A stretch of 44,905 nucleotides of DNA from Theodoxus fluviatilis (taxonomy: Eukaryota; Mollusca; Gastropoda; Cycloneritida; Neritidae): contig JAWQFJ010017081.1 in NCBI GenBank assembly GCA_034096865.1, forward strand, positions 57,501-102,405, read 5' to 3'. This document shows positions 20,174 to 31,120 of this stretch, in pieces (position 1 is the stretch's first letter; the number at the start of each line of letters is the position of its first letter). The translations under genes were made by a program, and so were the position numbers. Below the pieces are notes generated by a model that worked only from the letters and a program-made list of their open reading frames with translations, was not told where the DNA came from and did no database searches.

Positions 20174-23100
20174 TCATCCGGGGGGTTGCTGGGACTGGCT
20201 CTGTCTGTGTGTGCGCAGATGGCTAACGAGGCCGATCCTGGCACGGAAGGTTCGGGAACAGAAGGGACATGGGACAAGTGGGACGTCTCCAGGAGGGTTG
20301 ACAGCACGGGCCTTTCGGGTTTGCCTCTTCTTTTCTGCGGCGGTGATCCTGTTTGCCTCGCATGTCTTGGCACCTTTGTGAATGGAAGGGCGCCAGGTGG
20401 ATCGATCCTTTGCAGCTCGTTCCCACGTGTCTGGGCTGATGGCAAAAGCTTTCAGTGAGGCTTTCTGGGTGTCTTTGAAGCGTCTTTTGCCCACCGTGGG
20501 ACCGCTGGCCATGCTGGAGCTCGCCATAGAAGAGTCTCTTTGGCAGTCTCTCGTCTGGCATCTGGACTACGTGCCCTGCACAGCGAAGCTGTGACTGCAT
20601 CAGGAGGGTGAAGATGCTGGTGAGACCTGCTTTGGTCAGTACCACTGTGTCTGGAATTTTGTCCTGCCACTTTTTGCCGAGGATCTTCCTGAGGCTTGTT
20701 GTGTGAAAGTGGTTCAGTTTTCTAGCATGGCGTTGATAGACAGTCCATGTTTCACATGCATATAGCAGTGTGGGGAGCACCACTGCCCTGTATACTTTCA
20801 GCCTGGTCTGAATGGTAATGCCTCTTCTGTTCCAGACATTTGGATATAACCTGCCAAAAGTGGAGCTGGCTCTGGCAATTCTGATGTTCACTTTGTCATC
20901 GATGGTAATATTCTGAGACAGTGTGCTGCCTAGGTATGTGAAACGGTTCACTGTGTTTAGTCTCTGGCCGTTGACAGTGATGTTGGGCTCAACGTAGGGC
21001 TTTCCAGGCGCGGGCTGATGGAGGACTTCAGTCTTCTTCGTACTGATCGTCAGACCAAAGTTTGTGCAGGCGCTGGAGAACAGGTTAACGTTTCATTGCA
21101 TGTCGGCTTCTGAGACAGCGTTGATGGCACAGTCATCAGCAAACAGCAGGTCTCTGAGGATGTCTGTCATTACCTTGTTTTTGCCTGAAGCCTCCGCAGG
21201 TTGAACAGTCTGTCGTCTGTGCGGAACCTCAGGTTGACACCAACGTCCTCGTCTCTGAAGGCCTCTGACAGCATGGCAGAAAACATGAGGCTAAACAGTG
21301 TTGGTGCCAGGACGCAGCCCTGCTTGACCCCGTTTGTGACTGGGAAAGGGTCAGATGAGTCTCCGCTGTCCTGGACTCTGGCCTGCATGCCCTCGTGGAA
21401 TTGTTGCACCAAGACGATGAATTTCCTTGGGCAACCGTACTTGGCCATGATCTTCCACAGGCCCTCTCTGCTAACGGTGTCAACAGCCTTGGTCAGGTCA
21501 ACATAGGTGGAGAACAGGTCGGAGTTCTGCTCCTGACATTTCTCTTGCAGCTGCCTGGCAGCAAACACCATGTCGATGGTTTTTCGTTCTTTTCGGAATC
21601 CACACTGACTTTCAGGCAGAAGTCCTTGGTCAAGGTGGGCTGTGAGGCGGTTGAGCAAGATTCTGGCAAGGATCTTTCCTGCGATAGAAAGCAGTGATAT
21701 GCCTCTGTGGTTGTCACAAGCCTGTTTATTTCCTTTTCGCATCTAGAGATGTATGATGGAGGCATCTGTGAAATCCTGCGGAATCGTCTCTTGCTCCCAC
21801 GTCAAGAGAAACAGCTGGTGGAGCCTTTCAGTCCTTGTAAACCTCAGCTGGTATGGCGTCTGAACCAGGTGCTTTGCCACTGGAGAGAAGACAAATTGCT
21901 TTCTGGGTCTCAAGCAAGGTTGGGGGGTCATCCAGTGCTTTGTTGGTGGGCACTTGGGGGAGACGATTGATGGCTTCTTCGTTGATTGTCGAAGGGCGAT
22001 TTAGGACGTTGTCGAAATGTTCGGCCCACCTCTCCAAGATCTTCTCTTTGTCTGTGATGAGTGTGTGTGTTGCCGTCTGCGCTGAGGAGGGGGTTTGATC
22101 CTGAGGACGTGGGGCCATACACTTCTTTCAAGGCGTTGTAGAAGTTCTTATAGTCACGCCTGTCTGCATAGCCTTGGATCTCGTCGGCTTTGTTGCTGAG
22201 CCAATCGTCCTGCATCTGACGGAGCTTTTGCTGTACAGTTCTGCGTATGTTGTAGAACGCATCTCTCCTTGCCGTGGACTTGGGTTATTGAGGCAAGCTT
22301 GGTGGAGGTGGTGTTTCTCATCCAGTAACTGCTTGATGTCTTCGCAGTTCTCATCAAACCAGTCCTTGTGTTTCCTGGTCTGGGGCCCCAGGGTCTCTGT
22401 AGCTGTGGTGTAAATCAGCTCTCTGAGTGACGCCCAATTTGCCTCTACATTCTGGTTGTCCGGAGAGGTGGATTTCAAGCGCTCTTCCAGAGCGTCCACA
22501 AAGGACTGCTTGCAGCTGGCGATCTTCAGCTTGGCAACATTCAGCCGTTTGGGGGCCTTTTTCCCTTGGGGGCGTCGTTTAGGCTGAATGCGGATGTTGA
22601 GCTTGGAGATAATGAGGCGGTGGTCTGTCCAGCATTCAGCGCCGCACATGGACTTGGTCACTCGTACATCCTGCCTGTCCCTCTTCCTCACGATGACGTA
22701 GTCAATAAGATGCCAGTGCTTTGAGCGGGGGTGCATCCATGACGTCCGGTTACGGGTAGGTAGGCGGAAGATCGTGTTGGTGATCAGCAGTTCATGCTCA
22801 GCGCAGGTCTGGAGCAAGAGAAGACCGTTGCTGTTGCAATGGCCCAATCCGTGATGTCCAAGGACTCCTTCCCAGGCAACGTTGTCTTTGCCAACTCTTG
22901 CGATGAAGTCACCTAGCAAGATGAGTTTGTCCGCCTTTGGAACGTCGACAATGACAGTGTGAATATATTCGTAAAACTTTGCCTTCACTTCATCTGGGTT
23001 GGTCATGGTTGGGGCGTAGGCACTGATGATGGTGAGATGCTTCCTTCCAGCCATCAGTGGGAGTTTCATGGTCATGAGCCTGTCGTTCACTCCCTTGGGA

Positions 23101-23480
23101 AGTCCAGCCAGCTTACTGACAAGAGTTGTCCTAACTGCAAAGCCAACGCCAGCTTCACGCCGCTCCTCGCTAGGTCTGCCACTCCAGAAGAATGTGTAAC
23201 CAGAGCCTCTTTCACAGAGCTCTCCTTCTCCAGCCAACCTGGTCTCGCTCAGGGCTGCGATGTCGATGCCGTATCTGGCGAGTTCTTTACCAATCAGGGC
23301 TGTTCTCCTCTGTGGTCTGTCTGCATCGTCTCTGTCCAGGAGTGTGCGCACATTCCATGCGCCCAATTTGAGAGGAACTATCCTCGTTTTTTTCTTTGTG
23401 TTTTTTTGGGATTCGACCGCTGGTACAGGGTCCCCTCCAGCCGCGGTGAGCTGGCTAGGGAAGGCTGGAGCAGGCAATTG
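20174..23480 (-). pseudogene. LINE ORF2: AP endonuclease, RT and C2H2 finger, broken
   Basis: Endonuclease (from 23477): LGAWNVRTLLD, ALSETRLAGEG, IISAYAPT, then GDFIARVG, where the usual Asn after GDF is Ile, and TDHRLI. A linker follows with SSGKAPGSDAIPAEVYK (21840-21880). RT (21742-21170): NHRGISLLSIAGKILARILL, CGFRKERKTID, YVDLTKAVDTVSREGLW (motif A), NGVKQGCVLAPTLFS (motif B). Catalytic FADD lies at 21132-21143, then FTYLGSTLSQNITIDDKVN and LPTLLYACETWTVYQ. C-terminus: KWQDKIPDTVVL, DERLPKRLFYGEL and a C-x2-C-x12-H-x3-H finger ending at 20174. Lesions: frame changes near 22200, 21830, 21170 and 20560, a TAG in place of Tyr at about 21743, and TGA at 21093-21095. The catalytic Asn loss and stops make it inactive. 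Confidence 0.9.
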
Positions 23481-24220
23481 TTAGAGCACCATTTCTAGCC
23501 CCTTCCTCTCGCCATGGAGGTGAGCAGTGCATTCCTGAAGAGGGCTGCTGAGTCGCCCAGGGGGCTGCCGGACTCCACCGCTGCTCCGTGTAGCAAAGAA
23601 CGACCCAATGCCCTGGGCCGCCTGTGTGCAGGGTTACGGCTACGGCTCCCAGTGTACCAACACCTGCCGCTTCGTCGCTTGCCTGTCGCCACATGACTTG
23701 TCGGTGAATGATGGGATGGGATGGATGACAAAAGTGACTTGCGCCATGATTTGGATTTAAGTGAGAGAGTTGCGCAGTTCGTCGACCTCACTCTCTCGCC
23801 CGAGACCATTTTGATCCAGTAGTTGGACAGAGTCGAGACGGCTGGAGACAGAAACGGGTGCAGTTTATGGCCATGATGTCCTATGTGTCTTGTCACTCCA
23901 CAACGCTTTGCTGGGAATCGCCTTCTTGACCGTTGACCATTTAGTGGTTCCTCCGCTTAGTCCGCCGAATCCAGTCTTCACGAGCTTAGGTAGACATACC
24001 TAGATCACCGAGGGTTCGAGACCCGTCGGCTACCCTCACCAGGTTTAGCCAGCCAGTCGAAGCTGTTGCCCGGGGTGTGGCCACTGCGCACGCTACAGTT
24101 TCTAGGAGCCACTGGTGAGAGCTGGGTGACAATGGGGGACCAAGGAAGGACGAACTACTCCCATAGAGAGCACGACGTGTCCCTCCACCAGAGGTACTAC
24201 CCCTCCTTGAACACCCCATA
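23481..24220 (-). other. LINE 5' UTR
   Basis: Non-coding in sense orientation apart from short frames. It runs from the insertion junction at 24220 to the start of the endonuclease frame. It should hold the internal promoter of the element. A GGGTCTCGAACCC palindrome (minus strand, about 24011-24023) is the only motif noted. Confidence 0.6.
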
Positions 24221-24228
24221 CACGACCT
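24221..24228. repeat. LINE target-site duplication (left copy in LINE orientation)
   Basis: CACGACCT, identical to 20128-20135. Confidence 0.85.
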
Positions 24229-24259
24229 ATTGATGCAATCAACATACAACTTTGATAAT

Positions 24260-24442
24260 TTAATGCTGTTCATAGCTTACATTTTCTTTGGAAGGGTTTC
24301 TAGTGTCATAAAAAACCAGCTTTTTCTGTGCGAACCGTAGACAGATCAGCCATTTAATTTCGCGGCGGTCTCGGACTTTGGTGTCTAGTACAGCAAACCC
24401 TTGGACCAGCGTAGTCAGCAGTTCAGTCCGAGACTGAACCAA
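24260..24442 (-). CDS. Possible first exon of the TIR element's second gene
   Basis: The minus strand opens with an ATG at 24440-24442, right inside the subterminal repeats. It encodes SRTELLTTLVQGFAVLD, then REIKWLICLRFAQKKLVFYD and NPSKEN, followed by GTAAGC, a good splice-donor match. Orientation is opposite to the Myb-like gene at the other end, as in two-gene Harbinger elements. No DDE motif is visible in this piece. It is also open without a splice to a stop at 24260. The family is not recognised. Confidence 0.3.
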   Translation of the reverse strand: MVQSRTELLTTLVQGFAVLDTKVRDRREIKWLICLRFAQKKLVFYDTRNPSKENVSYEQH

Positions 24443-24573
24443 AGTCCACGTTCATGAATTGTAGACTACGACAGTCCACGTTAATGAATTGTAGATTACG
24501 ACAGTGGTCCGAGACCAGCGGCAGTAGCCTAAGACTAGTATAAGACTATGCTGAAAGTCCACGTTCATGAATT
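24443..24573 (-). promoter_or_regulatory. Subterminal repeats of the TIR end
   Basis: AGTCCACGTTCATGAATT or a one-base variant occurs three times, at 24443-24460, 24473-24490 and 24556-24573. The first two are followed by GTAGAYTACGACAGT. The outermost copy is the TIR itself. Reiterated TIR-like motifs just inside an end are typical transposase or Myb-protein binding sites. Confidence 0.6.
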
Positions 24574-24580
24574 ACATCCC
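24554..24580 (-). repeat. Right terminal inverted repeat
   Basis: Reverse complement of 18957-18983 with one mismatch. Confidence 0.8.
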
Positions 24581-24632
24581 AGAAGCTGTTCGGAAGCAAA
24601 GGCAGGGACAATTATAGACAAAACAAGTCCAC

Positions 24633-25140
24633 AGAAGATCAGCTGAAGCCTTCTCCTCTTCTGACACACTTGTCCTCTCAGGAAATGGAACTGCCTGAAG
24701 CAGCGTGTGAACCTGATGTGTTCCGTGACACACCCAGGACACACGAAAGTTTTGCAGTGAAACCTATAACGTCCGAAGCTACACCTGAAACATCACCCCC
24801 ATTGGACCAGACCGCACGCACAGCACATGCGAATCCTTTGTCTGCATAGGCACTTCCAAGTTCCTGGGCACAAGACGGTGGACTCAGAGCCAATCAAACA
24901 TGTTTCAGTTGTGATCCCAAGAAAAAAGAAACACGTGCAGTGTGCCTTGGTCGGAGTCATGTACGTGGAGACTAATGACATGAACAACGGACTGAGGCGA
25001 CTGAGTAGAGTAAGGAACACATCCGAACTAGTACATGGCTGGTGTGACGGATGTGCTGAAGCTCTGCATTCCTGCAAAGGGTGTTCAAAGTTCACACAAA
25101 TGTCCTACTGCTTTGAATGCTTCAAACGGACATACCATCC
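24633..25140 (+). pseudogene. Cys-rich exon relic, possibly piggyBac-type C-terminus
   Basis: A pyrimidine tract ending CTTGTCCTCTCAG (to about 24680) makes a good splice acceptor. The frame after it reads EMELPEAACEPDVF, then FAVKPITSEATPETSPP, and stops at about 24850. One base over, the frame continues RHFQVPGHKTV, IPRKKKHVQC, WCDGC, SCKGC and YCFECFKRTYHP. Spacing C-x2-C-x5-C-x2-C-x8-C-x2-C-F-x3-YH resembles the C-terminal zinc cluster of piggyBac-like transposases (RHFP..., then paired Cys, then CF..YH), but it is not exact and could be another treble-clef finger. The frame break means it is not intact as read. Confidence 0.3.
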
Positions 25141-25250
25141 ATGGGGGAAATGGGGGCGGGAAAGGGGAGAGAACGGGGAGGGAAAGAGGGCGGGGAGGTT
25201 GAGAGTACGGGTAGGGGAAGAGGACGGGGAGGGGGAGGGGTGTATTGGTG
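25141..25250. repeat. Purine-rich GGGGA/GGGAG tract
   Basis: About 100 bp of irregular G-rich purine sequence following the Cys-rich relic. Confidence 0.8.
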
Positions 25251-25922
<672 letters not shown>

Positions 25923-26144
25923 CTGTTTGATGCTCAAATTCAGCCCATTCTTTTGTACGGGGCAGAGGTTTGAGGAGTTCATGAATGCAAAGCCATTGCA
26001 AGTGTTCATCTGCATGCTTTAAAGTCATTTTCGAATGTGTCATCAAGAACCCATAATTTAATGTGCTATGGTGAAACAGGACGCTTTCCTTTGTGCATTA
26101 ATGCTATTTTCTGGAGTATAAAGTACTGACTGAATATTCTGAAG

Positions 26145-26774
26145 ATGGACAATGACAGACTACCTAAAAGAGCTTATCGTATGATGTGTAGTCTTCCTCA
26201 CAATTACTTCTCATGGGCAATGATGGTCAAGTATTTGTTGGTCAAGTTTGGTTTTGAAGGTGTTTGGATGGACCAGTCCACTGCAAATGATCGTGTCTTC
26301 ATTAAGTGTCTTCTAAATAGACGTATAGATCATTTCCGAATTCAATGGATGGAAAACCTGAACGGAAGTAACATATATATTTTCTACGAAGAAATTAAAA
26401 AATCAATGTGTAGTAGAAAAGTACCTTGTTAGTATCGATAACAAGGTTTCCAGAGATGTTTTCGTCCGTTTTAGAATGGGCATCACCGATTTGTACATTC
26501 ATAGACAAAGATATATGAAGAAATCATATGACTTGCTGTGTCCATTATATAGAGAAAAAAGATGGATAAATTTCATTTTATGTTGCGATGCCCTGCTCTG
26601 CAGGACCTGAGAGAACGATACCTGTTGTTACATCTTGTGCCACCTATTGAAAATCCAATGAGAACTCCTTTAAGCAATGAAAATAACACAATAACTAGAG
26701 CAACAAGAGCTTTCAAGCGAAGAGGTTTGGCTGTAAATTCACCAGAATGTAACGCTTTCTATTTGGATGTATAG
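26145..26774 (+). pseudogene. LINE polymerase C-terminal region, broken
   Basis: Part one reads RLPKRAYRMMCSLP, WAMMVKYLLVKFGFEGVW, then NDRVFIKCLLNRRIDHFR, up to a stop at 26430. After a frame change come YLVSIDNKVSRDVFVRFRMG and ITDLYIHRQRY, with the first Cys of the zinc knuckle. After a second frame change near 26560 come KFHFMLRCPALQDLRERYL and a tail ending at 26774. Combined, these give the R-F-R-x-G, C, H-F-x-x-x-C-P signature also present at 2755-3012. It is the same LINE lineage or a close relative. Both halves are out of frame and the RT core is absent, so it is inactive. Confidence 0.75.
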
Positions 26775-26892
26775 GTAGACATGCTTATTTGATGCGATTC
26801 CGGCACAGATGTTCCACCTTATGTATCTCCGTATGCAAAATGTGATTTGATTTCTTTGCTTTGGAAAAAGCCGGACGCCCACCCAAAAAGCG

Positions 26893-26897
<5 letters not shown>

Positions 26898-26940
<43 letters not shown>
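26898..26940. repeat. (CT)n microsatellite
   Basis: CT run inside the LINE 3' region. Confidence 0.95.
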
Positions 26941-26942
<2 letters not shown>

Positions 26943-27237
26943 ATGTGGTTTTATGAAAACACGCAGGGTGGCAATGTACATTTATTATGCCTTCCAACTA
27001 CGAGATCAGTGTCTGACTTGTCCAGAACAAATCACCTAAAGCAATGCTGTCTGATTGTACATGTAAATAATGTGTCAAATGATTGCTACACTTGCACAAC
27101 CTAGACAGTAATGTATGCGAGTATGTACTTCCAGTTGTTTATGCCATACCTTCTCAATGTTGATAGAGAATGCGGAGCTCCTGACATGGAAGCAAGTCAT
27201 GTATGTACTTGTGATGGGCCGGTGGCCTGAACAATAA

Positions 27238-27271
27238 AGTCAGTCAGTCAGTCAGTCAGTCAGTCAGTCAG

Positions 27272-27327
<56 letters not shown>

Positions 27328-27330
27328 CAG
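27238..27330. repeat. (GTCA)n then (CT)n tail microsatellite
   Basis: Eight or so GTCA units begin at the AATAAA of the LINE tail and pass into CT repeats. Confidence 0.92.
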
Positions 27331-27410
27331 AGAAGGGGGGGGATTGGGTTGGCAGTTGGGGGTGGGATGGAGCAGGGGGGGTGGTGGAGCAGGGAGGGGG
27401 GGGGGCATAT
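27331..27410. repeat. G-rich tract
   Basis: Several runs of 5-9 G separated by short spacers, with G-quadruplex potential. Confidence 0.75.
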
Positions 27411-27726
27411 AGAGATGTACTCTTCACGCATCGCGACCGATCTGGATTAGTGGGGCAGTGTAAATGCAACGTGGTCTTATCTCACAGATTTTACGCCTGA
27501 AAGCTTGCACAATTCGATTCCCAAGAGGAAGTACAGCTTTTGTTTGTCTGCGTCCAGCCATTTCATAGGCGACAAAAAAATGCACACTCATTTGAGATTA
27601 CTCTATCAAGCTTTGTTTCCCAGTGTTATGTATCCCACTCAGTAATCACTGTCTTGAATGATTTATTCTGTGGCGTAGAATACTTTTTTTCGTCGCGGTG
27701 CCTTGGCCTGATTTAGGATTCTACAA

Positions 27727-27842
27727 AGGCAGGCAAGCAGGCGGGCAGGCGGGCGGGCGGGCAGGCAGGCGGGCGGGCGGGCGGGCAGGCAGGCAGGCAG
27801 GAAGGCAGGCGGGCGGGCAGGCAGGCAGGCAGGCAGGCAGGC
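27727..27842. repeat. (GGCA/GGCG)n tetranucleotide array
   Basis: About 29 tetramers alternating GGCA and GGCG blocks. Ala/Gly-rich frames over it are artefacts. Confidence 0.95.
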
Positions 27843-29540
27843 AAACAACTCTATTCAATAACTACGTAGACGTTGAGGCGAAGGACGATAAAAGCTGCAG
27901 CTGGGGCCAATTCATACTGTACTCGATCGCTGATTTGTGCAACGCCACAACATCAGTGAAGTTGGTCGTTTAATCCGCAGTGACCTCCACACATGAAAAC
28001 AACCAAATTGCAATGAGCTCGATCGCTCGATCGATGTTTGTATTGCAGCATGTGAGGCCCTGTCTCGAGCATAAACGCCGATGTAAATACACAGCAAATC
28101 TAAGCCAATGGAGTTATGTGGCCCGTCTGGCGGTGAAACTCGTCAACTTCAAGCACCCCATTTCTTGGACGAGTTCACTAGCGTGGTCCGTTAAAGGAAG
28201 CGCTACCATAGATTGTTGTATTTGTTGTGTGTGATTGATTAAACAAACAATTTTAGAGGAAAGTATCATTTGATCGGGTAATAAGGTCAAAGAAAACGAT
28301 GAAAACCCATATTTCGGGTGAAATCGTCATGCCATTCATATGCAAGTAGGGAACGCTCTACGTTTCAGGATAAACCACCGTCTTTCCTATGACAAAAGCT
28401 ACAGGGGACTGGTAATAATCGTCTTTTCACATAGTAGTGTCTTTCATGTGCATCTGCAATTAATTAATTCGAGGACTGAAAGAAAGTACTGTATCACTTT
28501 CGTAATCAAAGATTCTTTTAGCGTAATGAAGCAATAATTCATTGTCGATCAATTTGTTTACATTTGCCAGACCAGTGCGGGAAGCTGACTTTTTCCCCCC
28601 AAAGGCAATTTATTAAGTATAGAGCAATCTCCGCTCGGCCATTTCCGTCCTATTTCGTTATCCGACAATTTTCATTTCGGCCGTTTCCGTCAGTAGCAAC
28701 AGCGCGATAGTCATTTCTATTGTTAGTGCTGACCTGACCAAAAGATTCAGCAGCTGCATGATACAATCGCGAACGCGGGAGATTCAATGAAATGGGAATA
28801 TGGCAAAATCTAATGGGATCGCTTTAACTTTAAGTCCTCGCTCAGTGGATGAAGTGAGTGAGAGAGTGAGTGATGCACACAACTTTTGTGGAATTTTCTC
28901 CTCTGTAACTTGTTTAAATTTACGTCTGTAATAAATGTGACTGAATCTCATAAAATGTGCCTTAAGTCGTTGGGGCTTTTTCTGAGATACAAGCCAAATA
29001 AGTCAATTTTGGACTAAATCGACGATTTATATATTTTTATATTTACTGGTTGTTTGTCCCTTCTTGCAAGCGCTGTAAAAGGAAAACAAATCCATATTTG
29101 TTCAATTAGTCATTAACATTGCGTAATGAGTACAGGTGTGAATGGCTGCAAGGAAATCAGATTAACACTTTTTATCACCTAGTTGTTCTGGTTCTGTTGT
29201 GTGTGTTAGATCGCCTGTCTGTCCGAACTATCTGCATCAGGGGCGCGTTGCCTACGCTAGGAACCCTCCTTGAGGGCAAGCCGAGAGGGAGGCAAGCGTC
29301 AGAATACGTCAACGAAACGGCCAATCATCACTTGGCAAGGTAAACATCCGATAGAACATGGCTGCGTCCTGGCGCTAGAGTCGGTGAATAACTTGCCGAT
29401 AGACGAAATAACAAAGGATTTTTTCATTTGATAGAACATACCATGGTGACATCTCGAATAGTACGGGAAATTTTCAAAGTGAAAGAAAGCAACCCAGCTT
29501 CAATTGGAGACAGTTTTGTCTAACATGTTGTGCCTCGACA
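27843..29540. other. Unassigned sequence, 1.7 kb
   Basis: Only short frames with no recognised motif. No terminal or tandem repeats seen. Likely intergenic or intronic. Confidence 0.5.
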
Positions 29541-29850
29541 TTCTGTGAACCCGAGTCAGTAGTGACTCAGGCACAGTTCGCAATGAATGCGTAATAGACT
29601 TGACCCTTCACATTACAGCATTGCGCCAAAATAGTTCGTTCTGATACTATTTTTTCTCCACTTTTTACAGAAATCATTCAGATGTCAAAACTTGTTTCCA
29701 TTTCAACACAAACAATTTATTTAATCGAATAAACGCTTGTTTATTGCCTCAACAGGAGTAAGTTAAGAGTTTTGAGCAAAATAGTCTTAGAACTGCTTTA
29801 AGGGCGTATATCAGGGAGCAGATCGGCTATCCCACAAGCCTCTCATGTGA

Positions 29851-31006
29851 TGTAATGGTCCCCATCTGTGAGTTCAGCCAAGCGGATCAAGGGAATGAAT
29901 AGAGAATGCAGCGATTGTTCTCCAGGCCCATCTGTGAACAATGCCACTTTGAAGTTAGGGTCACTGAAAGAGAAGGAATAGAGAAGGCAGTTATTGTTAT
30001 CTAGAGATTCCATGTGCAGGTGCAGACCGTATGGCGTGTCAGACATCAACGAAGTGTCCTGCCACCGTCCTGTGGAGAGGCTAGTACATTAGTCCCCAGG
30101 AAAGAGTTAATTATGGGAAAATCAGCGACAATTTAGTTTGAGATCGCAGCTGGCTCCCAAATCTGGGGGTGGAGTCAACAGATCACCATGGCGTGTCACG
30201 ACATGAGTGGCTCACCCACTCAGCATGGAGGTTCATGAAAAGCAACGAGAATCATCGTCCCCTCACTTCAGACTAACCACGCAAGCAGAGCACAAGGCTC
30301 GCCCCAAAGTCCCTGCTGAGTATTCCCTCCAACTCGTCTCAGAGGTGCCTGACCATCAACGCTGTTGTCGAAAACCCTTTTGCTATGAACGGAGGCGAGT
30401 CCCCCTCAACGCTGCCCACCAGAGCTGCTGTCGCCGCTATCCCCTCAACGCTGCCCACCAGAGCTGCTGTTGCTGTTACCCCATCAACGCTGCCCACCGG
30501 AGCTGCTGTCACTGCTACCACATCAATGCTGCCGTCGTCACCCTTCTGTTGCGACTAGAGACAAGTTCCCACCAAAGCTGCTGTCGTCGCTATACATTCA
30601 GCGGTAATTGTGAACCTACCTTCCCCTGGAAAATTCTGGAATTGAAAGTTAGTAAACTCGTGTTATACGAACGTTGTTTCATCGACGAACATTCGGAGAG
30701 CGCTTCCAAGAGACTCACGAGATAAGTCATCCAAGTGGAACTGAAGATAAGCTTTACCATTCATTAATTAAGACTGGTCTAGTACTAACCACTCTTCTCG
30801 TGCACGCTTGATTTTTGCAGGAATATATTATAGTTTGTCATTATTTGATTAAATCATTATTAATTGATTCCTCATGACCTTTTCTTCTGGTTTTGAGAGA
30901 AAGAGACAGCGCGAATGAAAGCAGTGACTGTTATGTGTGCAAGTCAGGCCTCATCCAACCAGTGATAAATTAACATACCCCTAGACTCAGAGGCCGACTT
31001 GTAACA
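29851..31006. mobile_element. Solo LTR candidate, 1,156 bp, flanked by GTGA
   Basis: The insert starts TGTAATGG and ends TTGTAACA (TG...CA ends with short inverted termini TGTWA/TWACA). The 4-bp GTGA target duplication lies at 29847-29850 and 31007-31010. These are hallmarks of an LTR integrated by a retroviral-type integrase. No second LTR, primer-binding site or gag-pol is present, so it fits a solo LTR left by recombination. The orientation is ambiguous because both strands give TG...CA. A DNA transposon with very short TIRs is less likely. Confidence 0.65.
30398..30540 (+). repeat. 39-bp tandem repeat inside the insertion
   Basis: Three to four units starting CTCAACGCTGCCCACCAGAG, period 39 bp. 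It lies within the only longer open frame of the insertion (30207-30725, 13-residue repeats such as NAAHQSCC). It is probably a length-variable LTR segment rather than a gene. Confidence 0.8.
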
Positions 31007-31120
31007 GTGACCTCCATTTGCATATTTCGTACGAAAACCTTCCATCACGTGATGTTAACTGGGATAGAAACACTTTTGCTGCTAGGCAAAGTCTCTAGTG
31101 ATATAGAATGGGGCCTCGAC

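Larger units (their letters stand above)
20136..24220 (-). mobile_element. Near-full-length LINE (endonuclease + RT, RTE-like)
   Basis: This 4,085-bp minus-strand element is bounded by an 8-bp duplication (CACGACCT). It comprises a 5' UTR of about 740 bp (24220-23481), one long broken ORF with apurinic-type endonuclease, reverse transcriptase and a C-terminal C2H2 finger (23480-20174), and a very short 3' UTR ending CGACGGACGAACAACACA. No poly-A is present. The protein resembles the endonuclease-RTs often annotated craniofacial development protein 2-like, which I associate with RTE-type elements; the clade is not proved. It inserted into a dispersed repeat whose empty copy lies at 37140-37280. 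Confidence 0.85.
18957..24580. mobile_element. PIF/Harbinger-like DNA transposon interrupted by a LINE
   Basis: The outer ends are inverted repeats: 18957-18983 and the reverse complement of 24554-24580 both read GGGRTGTAATTCATGAACG followed by TGGACTTTC. Inside the left end are two copies of a Myb/SANT-like coding segment, the accessory protein that PIF/Harbinger elements encode beside their transposase. A minus-strand open frame starts just inside the right end. A 4,085-bp LINE (20136-24220) sits inside. Without it and the 300-bp left insertion, the element would be about 1.2 kb. No DDE transposase core was found and no clear 3-bp target duplication was seen. Harbinger assignment rests on the Myb-like gene and the TIR arrangement. 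Confidence 0.6.
26120..27239 (+). mobile_element. LINE 3' half with 3' UTR and tail, locus 5
   Basis: A 5'-truncated non-LTR element made of a broken C-terminal coding region (26145-26774), a 3' UTR and the hairpin tail GTGATGGGCCGGTGGCC, TGAACAATAAA (27212-27239), followed directly by (GTCA)n. A (CT)n block at 26898-26940 interrupts the UTR. This locus links the tail motif to an identifiable LINE coding region. Confidence 0.8.
29541..31120 (+). repeat. Dispersed repeat family, copy B, split by an insertion
   Basis: The left part 29541-29850 and right part 31007-31120 together align with 1444-1865. Between them lies a 1,156-bp insertion. The junction sequence GTGACCTCC of copy A is present once there. 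Here GTGA appears on both sides of the insertion. Confidence 0.85.
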
